A stretch of 64,000 nucleotides of DNA. Source: Symbiodinium natans (lineage: Eukaryota; Sar; Dinophyceae; Suessiales; Symbiodiniaceae). Positions 1-11,205 of the stretch are shown here, piece after piece. The stretch covers positions 28,501 to 92,500 of the forward strand of contig CAJNDS010002794.1 in NCBI GenBank assembly GCA_905221605.1. The letters run 5' to 3'. Under the pieces are notes generated by a model. That model did no database searches, was not told the origin of the DNA, and saw only the letters and a program-made list of their open reading frames with translations. The position numbers and the translations under genes are program-made. Numbering within the stretch: position 1 is the stretch's first letter; each line of letters starts with the position of its first letter.

Positions 1-597
1 CCCCCTCACTGCACAAGCAGGCACCCCTTTGAGGCCCCTGCGGGGCGGCTGAGGACCACCTGGTTTGCTGGGGGGGGGGGACCCTTAAACCCTAAACCCT
101 AAATCCTACACCCAAAAAGGGATAAATGTAACAAAACATGGAGGGGGTGTGCCTTCCAGGCAACGGCGCCCCGTGCGCGTTGACTTTCAAAGACCGGCTC
201 TTTAAAAATCGGAGTACATGGTCAGAGCTCACCCCACATCCCAGCAAACTGTCGGAACACCCTTCCTTGAAGAACTCATGCATTTGGGAAACAGGCGGAC
301 GTCTTCGGGATACTTGGGGAAGCAAAGCTGAACAGCTCTAAAGGGACATGGATAGGACCAGGATACTTTGACACTTGTGCCAGTGAGCAATGTCCAAAAA
401 ATGTCTTTTCAGATCCTTCCGACGTCTAGTCGATGGATACGGACGGTACAGCAAAATGTCTCATGACATTACGGCAATCACCTTGTAAGATGGCTTACTT
501 CGCATCCTTGTCCCATGCCACTTTGAGCTACGCCCTGGGGCTGCTAAGATTTCATGGCCAGTGCTTCTGGGTTCCCCAGTCTTGGGTCCCCCCGCAT

Positions 598-730
598 GGC
601 TTGAGGGTTTAGGTAGGGCTTAGGGTTTAGGGCTTAAACATGTCTAGGGGGTGGAGTTTAGGGTTTAGGGCTTAGGGCTTTGGGCTTAAAATGTTTCGGG
701 GTTGGAGGTTAGGGTTTAGGGCTTAGGGTT
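598..730 (+). repeat. degenerate telomere-like tract
   Basis: Scattered TTTAGGG and TTAGGGC units with many substitutions. The tract ends directly before a basic exon-like island. Confidence 0.7.
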
Positions 731-747
731 TCTGTAGCCCATCTGTC

Positions 748-866
748 TGCAGCCGCGTCGCCAGGAGCCAGGTGGAAGCGCAGGCGCAGGGGCCGAGCCT
801 TCGTGGCAAAGAAATTGCGGCACGGAGTTGTGCGCAAACCTACCAGGAGCCTGATAACTTGCACAC
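748..866 (+). CDS. putative exon, very basic peptide
   Basis: An open plus-strand stretch between two telomere-like zones. It follows a CTGCAG that could be a splice acceptor. The reading contains RWKRRRRGRAFVAKKLRHG, a run of basic residues like a nuclear-localisation or nucleic-acid-binding segment. No start or stop codon defines it. I call it an exon only because it reads as protein and stops where the telomere-like sequence resumes. Function unknown. Confidence 0.33.
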
Positions 867-1197
867 CTCTCAACCCTCAATCCTGGACTTTGAACCCTTA
901 TACCCCAAATAAACTCTTGACCCCTTGAGTTTTTGGAGCCCCCCTATACCCTGAATTGAGGGGTTAGGGCCTCCCCCCGTCTCAAGTCAACAGGAAAAGG
1001 CACGAGCGCAGACGGGCGCCAAGGGTGGGTTCCGAAACAAAAACAAGCAGACTTGCCCCCTAAGCCCTAAACCCTAACACCCCCAGAGTTCCTCAAATCT
1101 CCAGTGCTCCTAGCTGCCTTCATCGCCAGACATCTTCCCATCGCCTGTGTAGTGACCCTAATGTCAGGCTCAAGCTTGGCCCTAAACCTTCGGGATT

Positions 1198-2083
1198 AGG
1201 GTTTAGGGTTTAGGGTTTAGGGTTTAGGGTTTAGGGCTTAGGGCTTAGGGTTTAGGGTTTAGGGTTTAGGGTTTAGGGTTTAGGACGCGCTTGGCATAGT
1301 GGAAAGGCCGAGCACGAGGCCGACTTCAGCTGCCGTGAGAACGCCTCACCTGGCCGCAGCAGGAGGGTTCATGTGGGCTACCAACACGGGTTTAGGGTTT
1401 AGGGTTGAGGGTTTAGGGTTTAGGGTTCAGGGTTTAGGGTTTAGGGTTGTACTCGTGAAGTCTGTGAGGCTTCGCTGTAGAGCATATTATGTTTGCTGGG
1501 ACTGCTTAAGAAGCGTAAGAATGCAGGCATCCAGCGAAATGCTGCACGCCTCTCTTTGCGGGAAGTGTGCATCATAAGCAGGGTCGCAGCGCTTGCTGTT
1601 CCACACAAACCCCATTGATGGCTACGATACAAAAAACCCTCAGACCACCTGCATCCCCTCACATTGCGCTTATGACTTTTTGGGCTAACGCCTTCCAGCG
1701 TTCAGTGGGCGCCTATCTTGGCACACAAGGCAATGTGATGCAGGGTTTAGGGTTTAGGGTTTAGGGCTTAGGGTTTAGGGTTTAGGGTTTAGGGTTTAGG
1801 GTTTAGGGTTTAGGGTCTAGGCACGCACTCCACGCACCCACAACCCACATCCGGGCCTTTCAGGCTGCTGATGGGCTGCCCAGCCACGGCAACCAGTTCA
1901 TCCCCTTCCTGTCAGACATCTACATGCATAGGGTTTAGGGTTTAGGGTTTAGGGTTTAGGGTTTAGGGTTTAAGGTTTAGGGTTTAGGGTTTAGGGTTTA
2001 GGGTTTAGGGTTTAGGGTTTAGGGTTTAGGGTTTAGGGTTTAGGGTTTAGGGGTTTAGGGTTTAGGGCTTAGGGCTTAGGGTT
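1198..2083 (+). repeat. cluster of interstitial TTTAGGG tracts
   Basis: Four tracts (about 1198-1284, 1388-1447, 1740-1818, 1929-2083) of near-perfect TTTAGGG. Three non-telomeric spacers of 100-290 bp separate them. The unit drifts to TTAGGGC at the edges. Confidence 0.9.
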
Positions 2084-2247
2084 ACCCTCTGAATAAGGTC
2101 AGGGTCCCCCTTATCCTAGGCAGTGCGGCTTGCCTTGTGCACCTGGCCTATTGGGCATGGCGCTCAACATGCGCATGTTTTGTCGAGGTGTCAAAGCACG
2201 TAGCTTAAGTCTTGAAAAGGGTTGGGCGGACAAAAAAATCAAGAATA

Positions 2248-2812
2248 TAACTTAAACCCTGAACCCTAAACCCTAAACCCTAAACCCTAAACCCTAAACC
2301 CTAAACCCCAAACCCTAACCCTACACCCTAAACCCGAGTGATTGGGACAATTCTGATCGACGCAGCCTGCAGCCCGCGCTGGGCGGCCCAGCTTCCAGGG
2401 AGCACCTCACCACCGTTTAGGTTTAGGTTTAGGGTTCAGGGTTTAGGGTTTAGGGTTTGGGGTTTAGGGTTTAGGGTTTAGGGTTTAGGGTTTAGGGTTA
2501 GAGTTGAGGGTTTAGGGTTCAGGGTGTAGGGTTTAGGGTTTAGGGTTTTGGGTTTGGGGTTTAGGGATTAGGGTTTTGGGTTTAGGGTTTCGGGTTCAGT
2601 TTTCAACTTCTGGAGCTCGACTAAACCTTTGGCCCTAAACCCTGCACCCTGAACCCGAAATCCTGAACCCTGAACCCTGAGAAGGCCCGGGCTGGACCAA
2701 GAGGCTTGACTTTCCCTAAACCCTAAACCCTAAACCCTAAACCCTAAACCCTAAACCCTAAACCCTGAACCCTGAACCCTGAACCCTAAAAACCCTAAAA
2801 CCCTAATTCCAC
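2248..2812. repeat. telomere-like tracts in both orientations
   Basis: CCCTAAA units at 2251-2332, TTTAGGG units at 2404-2600, then CCCTAAA again at 2634-2810. The switch of orientation within 600 bp shows these are not one terminal telomere. Confidence 0.9.
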
Positions 2813-2872
2813 GAAGGCCAAGTTCCGGGCTCTTGGGGAGAGACCGGGCCCTTAGTATGAGGCCCTTCACAG

Positions 2873-3552
2873 GGGTTTAGGGTTTAGGGTTTAGGGTTTA
2901 GGGTTTAGGGTTTAGGGTTTAGGGTTTAGGGTTTAGGGTTTAGGGTTTAGGAGTCCTTTTATACACCTTGCGTACCCTACAAATAACCCTGACGTGCAAG
3001 GACTTTCCTCGAACATTTTTGGGGGAGTTGAGCAAACTTTCTCCCTTAGGGTGTGCCCAACTCCCAGACTCCGAAGTCAAAACTCGTATGCCAGGAGTTG
3101 AAGTGAACCCCCGCAACCCTCAACCCGGCACCCCTGAACCCGAAACCCTAAACCCGAAACCCTAAACCCTAAAAACCCTAAACCCTGAACCCTAAACCCT
3201 AAACCCTAAACCCTAAACCCTAAACCCCAAAAGAAAGAGAGCATCCCAAGGCCTTGGACACGAAGACCTCACCCGGAGGCTCCCCAGTGGTCAGGAAGCC
3301 CAAGTCGACATCGCCCTGCGAGAAAAGAAGGGTTTGGGGTTTAGAAGTTGAGGGTTTAGGGTTGAGGGTTTAGGGTTTAGGGTTGAGGGTTTAGGGTTTA
3401 GGGTTTTTAGGGTTTAGGGTTTTTAGGGTTTTGGGTTTTGGGTTTTTAGGGTTTAGGGTTTTGGGTTTTGGGTTTTTAGGGTTTAGGGTGTAGGGAGGGT
3501 TTAGGGGTCTTGGGGTTTGAAGGGTTTAGGGTTTTTAGGGTTTAGGGTTCTT
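2873..3552. repeat. telomere-like tracts, both orientations
   Basis: Perfect TTTAGGG at 2873-2951, CCCTAAA at about 3115-3230, and a degenerate TTTAGGG/TTTTGGG zone at 3330-3550. Confidence 0.9.
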
Positions 3553-3673
3553 AGCAGGGAATGAGGGAATGAGGTACCCTATATCCCCCGATATTATACA
3601 CCCTTTAAGGGATTATATAAGCTACCTCCGCGTACTAAGAACCAGCCGGAGAAAGCCTGAACATGGCTTTGGG

Positions 3674-3762
3674 GTTGGGATGCTGTGTTCCCCCTCATAC
3701 TAACAGTCTACAATCCCTATCAAGGACTGTGAGAATAAGTGGGGGAACATCCCAACCTTGGG
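3674..3762. repeat. foldback element, family A, copy 1
   Basis: An imperfect inverted repeat. The left arm runs GGGATGCTGTGTTCCCCC then TCATACTAACAGTC. The right arm runs GACTGTGAGAATAAG then GGGGGAACATCCCA. Copies of the same design lie at 7126 and 18773. It looks like a small non-autonomous DNA element or a structured RNA hairpin. No coding capacity. Confidence 0.7.
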
Positions 3763-4068
3763 GTTTCGAGGGTTTGGGGGATTTGTGGGGGTTTAGAATG
3801 TTTCGAGACAGGGTTTAGAGGCTTTATGGGGTTTGCAGGGCATGTATGTTGTGGGGGCTTAGAGGGTGTGGTAACAATCGGGTTTTACAGGGCTTACAGG
3901 GTTTAAGGCTAAGGGTGTTTCGAACTCTGCCCCGCTCGGCCCCTTGGACGCCCCCTGCCTCCGTAGCGATGACCTCCAAACGACGCTGGTCCTTCTGAGT
4001 ACTTAGGGTTTAGGCTGTAGGGTTTAGGGTTCAGGGTTTGGGGTTTAGGTTTAGGGTTTAGGGCAAAG

Positions 4069-4128
4069 CTTTCCAAGTTTGAGCAGCCTAGACAAAGTCC
4101 TCGTCCAAGCCATCCTGTCCTGGTGCAG
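4069..4128 (+). CDS. putative exon (SLSSLDKVLVQAILSWC)
   Basis: A plus-strand open stretch that starts just after a telomere-like tract. It ends TGCAG followed by GTGAAT, a good GT donor. It reads as an amphipathic helix. The next exon-like island begins about 100 bp downstream. Parent gene unknown. Confidence 0.42.
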
Positions 4129-4237
4129 GTGAATAGACTGTGCCAGCTCAGAACACCAAAGACAAGACGCAGCAGCGAAACACGCTCCTAAGCGGCGAAA
4201 TCGGAGACGCCTTGGTAAACGCGGCATTCGAACCCGA

Positions 4238-4393
4238 CCGTCTTTTGAGGCCCACGGTTCCTGCAGCCGCCTGCTCAAGCACTGGGAATCCGACGCAGGA
4301 CGCGTCCGTGAAGTGATCGCCTGGTGTCTGCGTCAGGACTTGTCTCGGGAGCGTCTACAACCTGTGCTCTCCAACTGCCTCTTTTGCTTGTGG
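4238..4393 (+). CDS. putative exon (HWESDAGRVREVIAWCLRQD)
   Basis: A plus-strand open stretch of about 50 codons, charged and helical in character. It ends on a whole Trp codon directly before GTAGGA, a plausible donor. The opposite strand is also open but reads as arginine-rich shadow. With the island at 4069-4128 it gives two consecutive exons of one plus-strand gene. I cannot name the family. Confidence 0.42.
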
Positions 4394-4537
4394 GTAGGAT
4401 GCTGGTATCACTGCCAGTACTTGTGACTTGCCAGGCATACATTTCAAGCATCCCTGCCCGCCTCCCGAAGACCTTCTTCTGTGAAGGATGCCACGGCAGT
4501 GGTGTCAATCCTTGACGGCAAGAGCTTGAAGCCTTCT

Positions 4538-4653
4538 ACTTGGAGGTTCATGATTACTTAGAAGTAGGGTTCTAAGTAGGGTAAACATGGTCATAAGCTT
4601 ATTTAGGGTACTGATAACCCTACTTCTAAGTACCCCCATGAACCTTCAAGTGG
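4538..4653. repeat. foldback element, family B, copy 1
   Basis: Terminal inverted repeats of about 35 bp. The left arm has GGTTCATG then TTACTTAGAAGTAGGG. The right arm has CCCTACTTCTAAGTACC then CATGAACCTTCAAG. The centre is AT-rich. Same family as the copies at 10834, 10975 and 13404. Confidence 0.75.
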
Positions 4654-4777
4654 CTTCATGTCCGGGCAGAACAATGCCCGCAACTGGGAGCGGGCAGCAT
4701 GAGCTGAGTCTTGAGTTCTGGGGCGCCCGACGACAGTAGGTGGTCACCCAACCTCCCAGCAGCACAGCTTGCAACTG

Positions 4778-4901
4778 GGGTTTAAGGTTTAGGGTTTAGG
4801 GTTTAGGGTTTAGGGTTTAGGGTTTAGGGTTTAGGGTTTAGGGTTTAGGGTTTAGGGTTTAGGGTTTAGGGTTTAGGGTTTAGGGTTTAGGGTTTAGGGC
4901 C
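4778..4901 (+). repeat. interstitial TTTAGGG tract
   Basis: About 17 almost perfect TTTAGGG units, one of the longest uninterrupted tracts in the window. Confidence 0.95.
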
Positions 4902-5929
4902 ACTACTTCAAGGTTGTTCTGGTCCCTGAACACTAAGCCCTCAACCCTAACCCACACGTGCGCTGCTGACAACGGAAGAACACTTGCCTCACTCGCATGC
5001 GCTGTGCCCAGGTACCAGGCTCAACCTGGCATCTACAAGCTTTCAGCATCTCAAGGTGGCCTCTGCCTCCCTCTGGGTAAGGGGCACGCAAAAATCGCAT
5101 GCCATCTTTCAGCAACTGCATGCGTAGCACGTATCTGTGGCGCTGTGTACTTACATGATGGGCTGTGGCCTTCACCACTTCGGTGGCGTTGGACTTTGCG
5201 GAATGCATCCTGGCCGGGGGCTCCAGGTTTTGGGCTTGAGGGATTTCTGGAATGCTTCTGGGGTTTAGGCTTTATCGGATGTCAAACCCACTGCTTCCCA
5301 AAGACCGTCGAAAGTGCAGGACCTCCCCGGCCGGAAGGGGCCCGAAGAACTCGGAGTCTTCAGCCAAACCCCAACCACGGATCTCAAGAGGAACCCTGCA
5401 AACCAAACCCTGAACCCCCCCCCCCCCCCGGCCCAGCGCCCCAAAACCTAAAGCCCCGAAAATGCAGACCCGAAATCCCAAAACCCTCAACCCTAAACCG
5501 TAGACCTCAGGGCCCGGGCGTCTCAAAACCCAGGTGGCCGTGAGCTCCGGTGGCCACCAGCTCCAGGATACCGGTGTGCACCTGTGGATTTGCTCTCAAG
5601 ACTTCTAACTTGCGCGTAGGGTTTAGGGCTCAGGGTTTTTCAGGGTTTAGGGTTGAAGGATTTATGGCGTTAGGGTTTTAGGGTTTTAGGGTTTTAGCGG
5701 GCTCCAGGAGTTTCAGGAGTCTAGGCTTTCAGGGGCCTTCAGGGGCTTGAGGGTTTAGGGTTTCGGATTTAGGGTTTAGGGTTTAGGGTTTAGGGTTGAG
5801 GCCTGCGAGGCCGCGGGGCTGCGGGGCTTTGAGGGCCCCCTGTTCTCCTGCCTGCTTCATGCGCACGGGCGATGGTTGAGCCTGGGCGACTTTACAAAGA
5901 GAGCAAAGAGCACTGCATGATGCACTCGC

Positions 5930-5998
5930 CCTAAACCCCAAACCCTAAACCCTAAACCCTAAACCCTAAACCCTAAACCCTAAACCCTAAACCCTAAA
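5930..5998 (-). repeat. interstitial CCCTAAA tract
   Basis: About nine CCCTAAA units after a short C-rich lead-in. Confidence 0.95.
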
Positions 5999-6204
5999 GT
6001 CTGTCGTCATCTTGCAAGTCTTTGTGAGCAGTGTTCTAATGTACCTTCTTCTATACTCCTTGTGCGCCCCACTTCCTTTCTTGCGGCCCGGAACAGAAGC
6101 CCCTACATCAAAGGGTTGCCTGTAGGCTACTCATTCGTTCTGGAGCAGGTCTAGATCTACATAGTCAGCTAAGACAAGGGTCCACTCAACCGCCGGCAAA
6201 TGCA

Positions 6205-6312
6205 CGGATGACTTTTCTTCGCCGCCGCACGTCTAACCGGCCTGGGACAGACTTCTCCTGCCTGGGCTCCTCAGCTCTGTTGTGTCACTCAGAGGAAGAA
6301 CTGTACTTCAGG
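6205..6312 (+). CDS. putative exon (MTFLRRRTSNRPGTDFSCLG)
   Basis: A plus-strand open stretch of about 35 codons with an internal ATG at 6208. It ends TACTTCAGG directly before GTTTGT, a possible donor. Serine- and arginine-rich at the start, acidic at the end. Family not recognised. Confidence 0.35.
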
Positions 6313-6699
6313 GTTTGTGTTGTTTTGGGGATTCTGCTTGAACAAGGCTCTTCCGAGACAAAAATGATTCCACACAGCTCTGCGTGATTTCATATGGCGT
6401 ACGATCTCAAAGCTACAGCGGCTTGCAGGGTACACCCTACAGTACTGGGTTCAGGGGTGTAGGGTTTAGGGTATCCGTGGGTTTCCTAAGAGGAGCCCCA
6501 TTGGTTGGAGCTCCGATAATGGGGAATAAGGCTGGGTTTAGGGTTGAGGGTTTAGGGTTTAGGGTGTAGGGTTTACGGTGTAGGGTTTAGGGTTTAGGGT
6601 GGGTATGACCAAGATACCCTTTCGCACAAGGGACCCTCTACTTGGTCCGCTTGGTGCTACCGGCCGCAACCGCAACACGCGCGCTTCTCAGGCATCTCA

Positions 6700-6795
6700 G
6701 TCCGACTTGCGCCACACACCCACGCCTTGCCCTCCGCGTGTGCTGATCACAAACCCCGGGCCTCCACGCAGCAGCGCAAGCAGCGGTGCTCGGGG
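6700..6795 (-). CDS. putative exon (GGPGFVISTRGGQGVGVWRK)
   Basis: A minus-strand open stretch of about 30 codons bounded by telomere-like sequence at its upstream side. The Gly/Val pattern is like a beta-rich domain, but I cannot assign one. Confidence 0.35.
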
Positions 6796-7046
6796 TCTAG
6801 GTGTTTAGGGTTTAGCGTTGAGGGTTTAGGGTTTCGGGTTTAGGGATTCAATGTGACACGCTGGGCTTCGAGAATCAAGCCGAAGCGTTTCCACAGGTCC
6901 AAGACCGAAAGACACGAAGTCGGACTTCCAACCTGAAACCCTAAACCCTAAACCCTAAACCCTCCGTGCCTGCCGAAATGCAAAGCTCCTTGGGCGGCAC
7001 CTGCGAGAGAGAAAGAGGAGCTTCCTCTCTCAAGTGCTTCGTGTAG

Positions 7047-7126
7047 CCCGGGCTTTGGTTTGGGGTTTGGGGTTTGGGGTTTGGGGTTTAGGGTTTAGGG
7101 TTTAGGGTTTAGGGTTTAGGGTTTAG
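7047..7126 (+). repeat. TTTGGGG to TTTAGGG tract
   Basis: Starts as TTTGGGG units and turns into TTTAGGG units. It runs directly into a family A foldback element. Confidence 0.9.
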
Positions 7127-7230
7127 ATGTTTCCCCCTTATACTACAGTAACAGTCCTCAAGGAGGATTCGAATGGGGATACTATAGTCCCGGGGAAAGA
7201 CTGTTCGTCTTAGGGGGAACATCCCAAGGT
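7126..7230. repeat. foldback element, family A, copy 2
   Basis: The left arm reads GATGTTTCCCCCTTATACTA and the right arm TTAGGGGGAACATCCCAAGG. Inner complementary pieces are AACAGTCCT and AGACTGTT. The element is inserted flush against a telomere-like tract, as is the copy at 18773. Confidence 0.7.
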
Positions 7231-8189
7231 TTAGGCTTTAAGGCGCCTAAGGCTTTGTTTGGTCCTCTTGCGGAACCCTCACCCTGTCTTTGCCTTGCTG
7301 CCGCCAGAACACCCCTTGCACTGCACGTCCTTAAAGAACAAGGTGTAACCGTAGGCATTGGGTAGATTTTCTTCTGTGAGGAGGTATGCTTATTCTAGAT
7401 AAGTGTGCAAGCACCACCTAAGCAGACCTTTGCTGTGCCGGCCTGTCCTTCACTAGCCGCGGTCCCTCTTCTTGAATACCCTACATGTACGGCCTCCTAC
7501 TTGCCTAGGAACCCCCCCAGAGAGTGAAGAATAATGGTCCCTAGATTGCCCTGATAAGGAAGAACATCTTGTTTTGTGGGTCGTTCTGGAGCAAATAGTG
7601 GAAACTCGAAACGGGCCACAACTCGAACCCTGCACACGGTACTTCGGGTCAAGTCCCCCACTTCAAAAAAGGCGGACCATGACCCTAGAAGCACCCTGCA
7701 TCCCCCCCTCAAGCCTAAACACCCTGAACCCCTCAACCACTTGAGGTTTCCGTGCCGAAGAAGCTGGAAGTTCCAACCCAAAGTCTCAAGAGTTCCGGGC
7801 TCAAGACACAAACTTAGTAGCCCAGTAACCATATTTATAATCAGGGCACCCTTTTTTTTGGTTGGTTACTTTATAAGGGAACCAGAACCCACAAAAAGGG
7901 AAAAGGGTACCAGTGGGCTACCAAGCAAAGAGAGGCCCGTGGCTTCGCACCCAGGCATTACGGACATGGGTTGAACAGCAGTGGCATCACCAATCTTCGG
8001 CGCTTGCTGAAACTGCCTGCATCTTCCCAAAGCTGACACCCATCTCGGATTCGAAATAGGACCTCAGCGCTAAGGGCCCTAAGCAGGGGATAGGATTAGG
8101 GGGACCCTCGGGGTTATAGACCCTCTGAATAAGGTCCCTGTTTAAGAGGGGTTAGGACTAGGGGCTGAGTTTCCGGTTTCCTTGCTACA

Positions 8190-8327
8190 GCCGTGCGCGC
8201 GGGTTGCTTGCACGCGTTGGCGCCCTGCTCATCGGGTCTCTTCAGTGCTCTGCTTACGGTTACATAAACTTGGTTAGGGCCAGGGTTGTGGTCGCAGATG
8301 TTCTTGAAGAAGGTTTGCAGGTAACTT
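8190..8327 (-). CDS. putative exon (LQTFFKNICDHNPGPNQVYV)
   Basis: A minus-strand open stretch of about 46 codons. The alternative frame stops early. The reading is well mixed in residues, unlike the repeat-derived shadows nearby. No family recognised. Confidence 0.4.
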
Positions 8328-8365
8328 CTATCCAGTACGGCATGTCAAGGGTTGAGGCTTTCGGC

Positions 8366-8980
8366 TTTAGGGTTTAGGGTTTAGGGTTTAGGGTTCAGGG
8401 TTTAGGGTTTAGGGTTTAGGGTTTAGGGTTTAGGGTTTAGGGTTTAGGGGCTGTGGGGTTGAGCCGCATGCGGCCTACTTGAGCCCTCTCAGTAGCAGAT
8501 CTTAAGTGTCACGTTAACGATCAAGATCTGATACTGGCGCTGAGCATCTAAACAGCAAGAGACATAATCATAGGAGCAGCATCAACAGTCAGAAGAATCA
8601 AAGGGGAATGGCCATAATCATAAGAATCAATGGGGGGTAAGCATCATCACAAGAGCCAAAGGGGAATAAGCATAATCACAAGTATCCAAGGGGAATAACC
8701 CCTAAACCCTAAATCCTAAACCCTAAACCCTTAGCCCTCATCCCTAAACCCTAAACCCCTAATCAAAGGGGGAAGAATCAGAGTCTCAGAGTCATAGAAC
8801 ATGACTTGTCTTGGGCCCGTGCATCAGCTCCTCCCTCACGTTGCTGTCGAGAGGAAGAGCCCTCGGCTCTCCCCCCAAAGCAGCCGCTAGGGTTTACGGT
8901 TTAGGGTTTAGGGTTTAGGGTTGAGGGTTTAGAGTTTAGGGTTTAGGGTTGAGGGTTTAGGTTTAGGGTTTAGGGCAACA
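8366..8980. repeat. telomere-like tracts, both orientations
   Basis: TTTAGGG at 8366-8452, CCCTAAA at 8697-8760, TTTAGGG at 8888-8980. Between them (8540-8700) an AT-richer, A-rich stretch carries repeated ATCATAAGAATCAA and AAAGGGGAATAAGCATAATC motifs. Confidence 0.85.
8800..8882 (-). CDS. putative exon (LPLDSNVREELMHGPKTS)
   Basis: A short minus-strand open stretch between two telomere-like tracts. The reading is protein-like but the borders are not clear. Confidence 0.3.
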
Positions 8981-9051
8981 AAGTGGCTTTGAGGGTGTTT
9001 TAGGGCTTATAGGGCTTTGGGGATTGTATCTCTACGGGTCCCCAATGAAAT

Positions 9052-9161
9052 AGGCCGGGTCTCTGCCAGCGCCCACTGCTGGTGTGCGACCAGATGTGGC
9101 GGAGGGCATCCACTGTCTCGAGGCCCTCTCTCTGCAGGATCGCCCAGGAGTCCTCCAAACA
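9052..9161 (-). CDS. putative exon (LQREGLETVDALRHIWSHTS)
   Basis: A minus-strand open stretch of about 36 codons, alpha-helical in character, read as CLEDSWAILQ then the quoted segment. It fits with the run of minus-strand islands from 9 to 20 kb, which I infer belong to one spliced gene. Confidence 0.42.
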
Positions 9162-9389
9162 CGGTGCCTTATTGGGTCCTGATAAGAAGGGCTTCCCACT
9201 ATTTGGGGGCCGAAATTAGGTGTCCCCTATTTTCGTAAGTTGCGGTATTTGCATGTCAGCATCTCACGGCGTTGGTTAGAGCATCACGGAATTGACATCA
9301 CACGGCCTCTTTGTAGATGAACTGAGACCCTTCTTGATACATTTTCGAACCTATAAAACAACTGAATGTTTCAATATGTTGTTTATACT

Positions 9390-9570
9390 ATACACCATAT
9401 ATATATATATATATGTATGCAATGTATGCAATATATACAATATATACAATATGTACAATATATACAATATATACAATATATACAATATATACAATATATA
9501 CAATATATACAAAATATACAATATGTACAATATATATACAATATATACTATACATATATATATATATATG
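9390..9570. repeat. AT-rich microsatellite (ATATACA-type)
   Basis: TATA dinucleotides then about 15 units close to ATATACAAT, ending in a second TATA run. Several long open frames here are only repeat translation. Confidence 0.95.
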
Positions 9571-9584
9571 TGTACAAGCAAGCA

Positions 9585-9775
9585 CATGCCCCGATCGCCG
9601 AAAGGTCCGGACGCCTCCGTCTGCGTTTCCGAGATCCCCAGGCGGCGCAGCAGTGTCAGGCAGGACATGGGCGCCAAGGGACGACAGGAGGCCAACACTC
9701 GTCTTGGGGGCACCCCAACAAGCGCTCTCTGGGCCACAGCTGCAAGGAAGCTGAGGCAGCTGCTTCGCTTCTTTG
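9585..9775 (+). CDS. putative exon (TSALWATAARKLRQLLRFF)
   Basis: A plus-strand open stretch of about 60 codons after the microsatellite. It reads KGPDASVCVSEIPRRRSSVR then a helical C-terminal part. The minus strand is also open. I favour plus on residue mixture. Weak call. Confidence 0.28.
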
Positions 9776-10035
9776 GGGGGGGGGGGGGGGCCTCCTACCT
9801 GGAAAGTCTCATATACAACATACATAATTATTGTCATATGTTCTATATAGTACTAAATATAGCATTGTATTGAATGTGTAGATACCATAAACAAATATAG
9901 TTACATACACACGCGGCCAAAGGGACGAGTGCGAGAGCCGATGCCTTTGAACCCTTTTCAAGAACCCTCAACACATTACTTGCACTCTTATGATGAGCTG
10001 GGTGGGGTCGAACCCCCTACCCCCACACTGCCCTC

Positions 10036-10206
10036 CTACCCCACCCCCAAAACCCCAAACCCCAAACCCCCTAAACCCTAAACCCTAAACCCTGAACCCC
10101 AAACCCCCTAAACCCCCTAAACCCTAAACCCTAAACCCTAAACCCTAAACCCTAAACCCCAAACCCCAAACCCTAAACCCTAAACCCTAAACCCTAAACC
10201 CTACCC
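10036..10206 (-). repeat. interstitial CCCTAAA/CCCCTAAA tract
   Basis: A C-rich lead-in of CCCCCTA units, then mixed CCCTAAA and CCCCAAA units. A second short tract is at 10328-10362. Confidence 0.9.
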
Positions 10207-10261
10207 CCTATGCCCCTACCCCCCTGGCCTCCTACTCCCCTACCAGACTCCTGGGTGTCGG

Positions 10262-10325
10262 CTTTTGGTTTCACCCGCTTCTTCCTGGCTTGGTTCCAGG
10301 GACTCCTTCGCCTCCTGGGATGGCC
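10262..10325 (-). CDS. putative exon (SQEAKESLEPSQEEAGETK)
   Basis: A short minus-strand open stretch between two CCCTAAA tracts, rich in Glu, Ser and Gln. It is similar in composition to the coiled-coil exon at 14.1-17.0 kb and could be a downstream exon of the same gene. Confidence 0.35.
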
Positions 10326-10632
10326 CTAGCCCTAAACCCTAAACCCTAAACCCTAAACCCAAAAATCTTCTTAGACCCCAAACAAAAGGAAAATGCACTA
10401 TAGAAAATGTCCCAAGGGCCCTACCGAGGCTCCAGGCTCACCACAGAGCCTGCTCCCAGCAAAGCCCAGCTTGCAGCGGGCGTCCTTCCGAGCTCCTGAG
10501 CCCGGTAAAGTGACGCATCTTGTTGGGTGTTTCACAAGGGTCTTGTTTGAGTGTGTGTTTTGCAAAACGGCCCGTTTTAGGGGTTGAGGGTTTAGGGTTT
10601 AGGGTTTAGGGTTTGGGCCGTTCGGGTACGAC

Positions 10633-10794
10633 TCTGATTTTTGTCAAGTTGGCAGCATTCTCAAGCTCCTGGAGCCAAGCGAAGATCAGCTTCGCGCTCA
10701 CCCGGGGCCCCTCGTCGCAGCACTGCAGCGCGAAGGTACACGGGGAGCCATCCTCCTGCTTCAAGGGATTCTGGTCGACGATGCGCGAAGTCTT
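10633..10794 (-). CDS. putative exon (VSAKLIFAWLQELENAANLT)
   Basis: A minus-strand 54-codon stretch reading KTSRIVDQNPLKQEDG, then a Cys-containing segment, then the quoted helix. A GGCGCAG acceptor precedes it and ATCAGA followed by GTCGTA could be its donor. The frame stays open upstream, so the start may be earlier. A telomere-like tract follows at once. Good codon mixture makes this one of the safer small exons. Confidence 0.5.
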
Positions 10795-10833
10795 CTGCGC
10801 CGCCGCGTAAAGGGACCTGGTGGACATACCCGC

Positions 10834-10942
10834 GCTTGGAGGTTCATGGGTACTTAGAAGTAGGGGTAGGGCTATGAGGACCTCAAATAAGGTTATAATC
10901 ATGGTTACCCTACTAATAACACCACTTATAAGTACCCATGCA
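10834..10942. repeat. foldback element, family B, copy 2
   Basis: The left arm is GCTTGGAGGTTCATGGGTAC then TTAGAAGTAGGG. The right arm ends ACTTATAAGTACCCATG. Copy 3 lies only about 35 bp downstream in the same design. Confidence 0.75.
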
Positions 10943-10974
10943 GTTATGGTGTTGCTGCAACAGCTGAACCAGCA

Positions 10975-11072
10975 GGCTCATGGGTACTTAGAAGTAGGGT
11001 GATAAGTAGGGTAACCATGACCATTATTCAGGGTCCTTATAACCCTACCTACAAGTACTGTACCCATGAACC
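10975..11072. repeat. foldback element, family B, copy 3
   Basis: The arms are GGCTCATGGGTACTTAGAAG and CAAGTACTGTACCCATGAAC. The inner parts GTAGGGTAACCATG and the matching GGTTAT/CCCTAC segments recur in other copies. Confidence 0.75.
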
Positions 11073-11129
11073 GGAAAAAACCCTTAACCCTAAACCCTAA
11101 ACCCTAAACTTGGCACCTTTGCTAACAAC

Positions 11130-11186
11130 GCTTCTGTAGCCTGCTGTCCGCCTCCTTGTCAGGGAGGATGAAGACCAAGGCGCCAC
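11130..11186 (-). CDS. putative exon (GALVFILPDKEADSRLQKR)
   Basis: A 57-bp minus-strand stretch with a CTCCACAG acceptor and a GTTGTT donor-like end. It lies between two telomere-like tracts. The reading has a beta-strand-like start (GALVFIL) and a charged end. Confidence 0.45.
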
Positions 11187-11205
11187 CTGTGGAGCTGGAG
11201 GGGGC

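Noticed and set aside
9351-9873. Long Ile/Tyr-rich proteins on both strands
   Set aside because: Translation of the ATATACA microsatellite.
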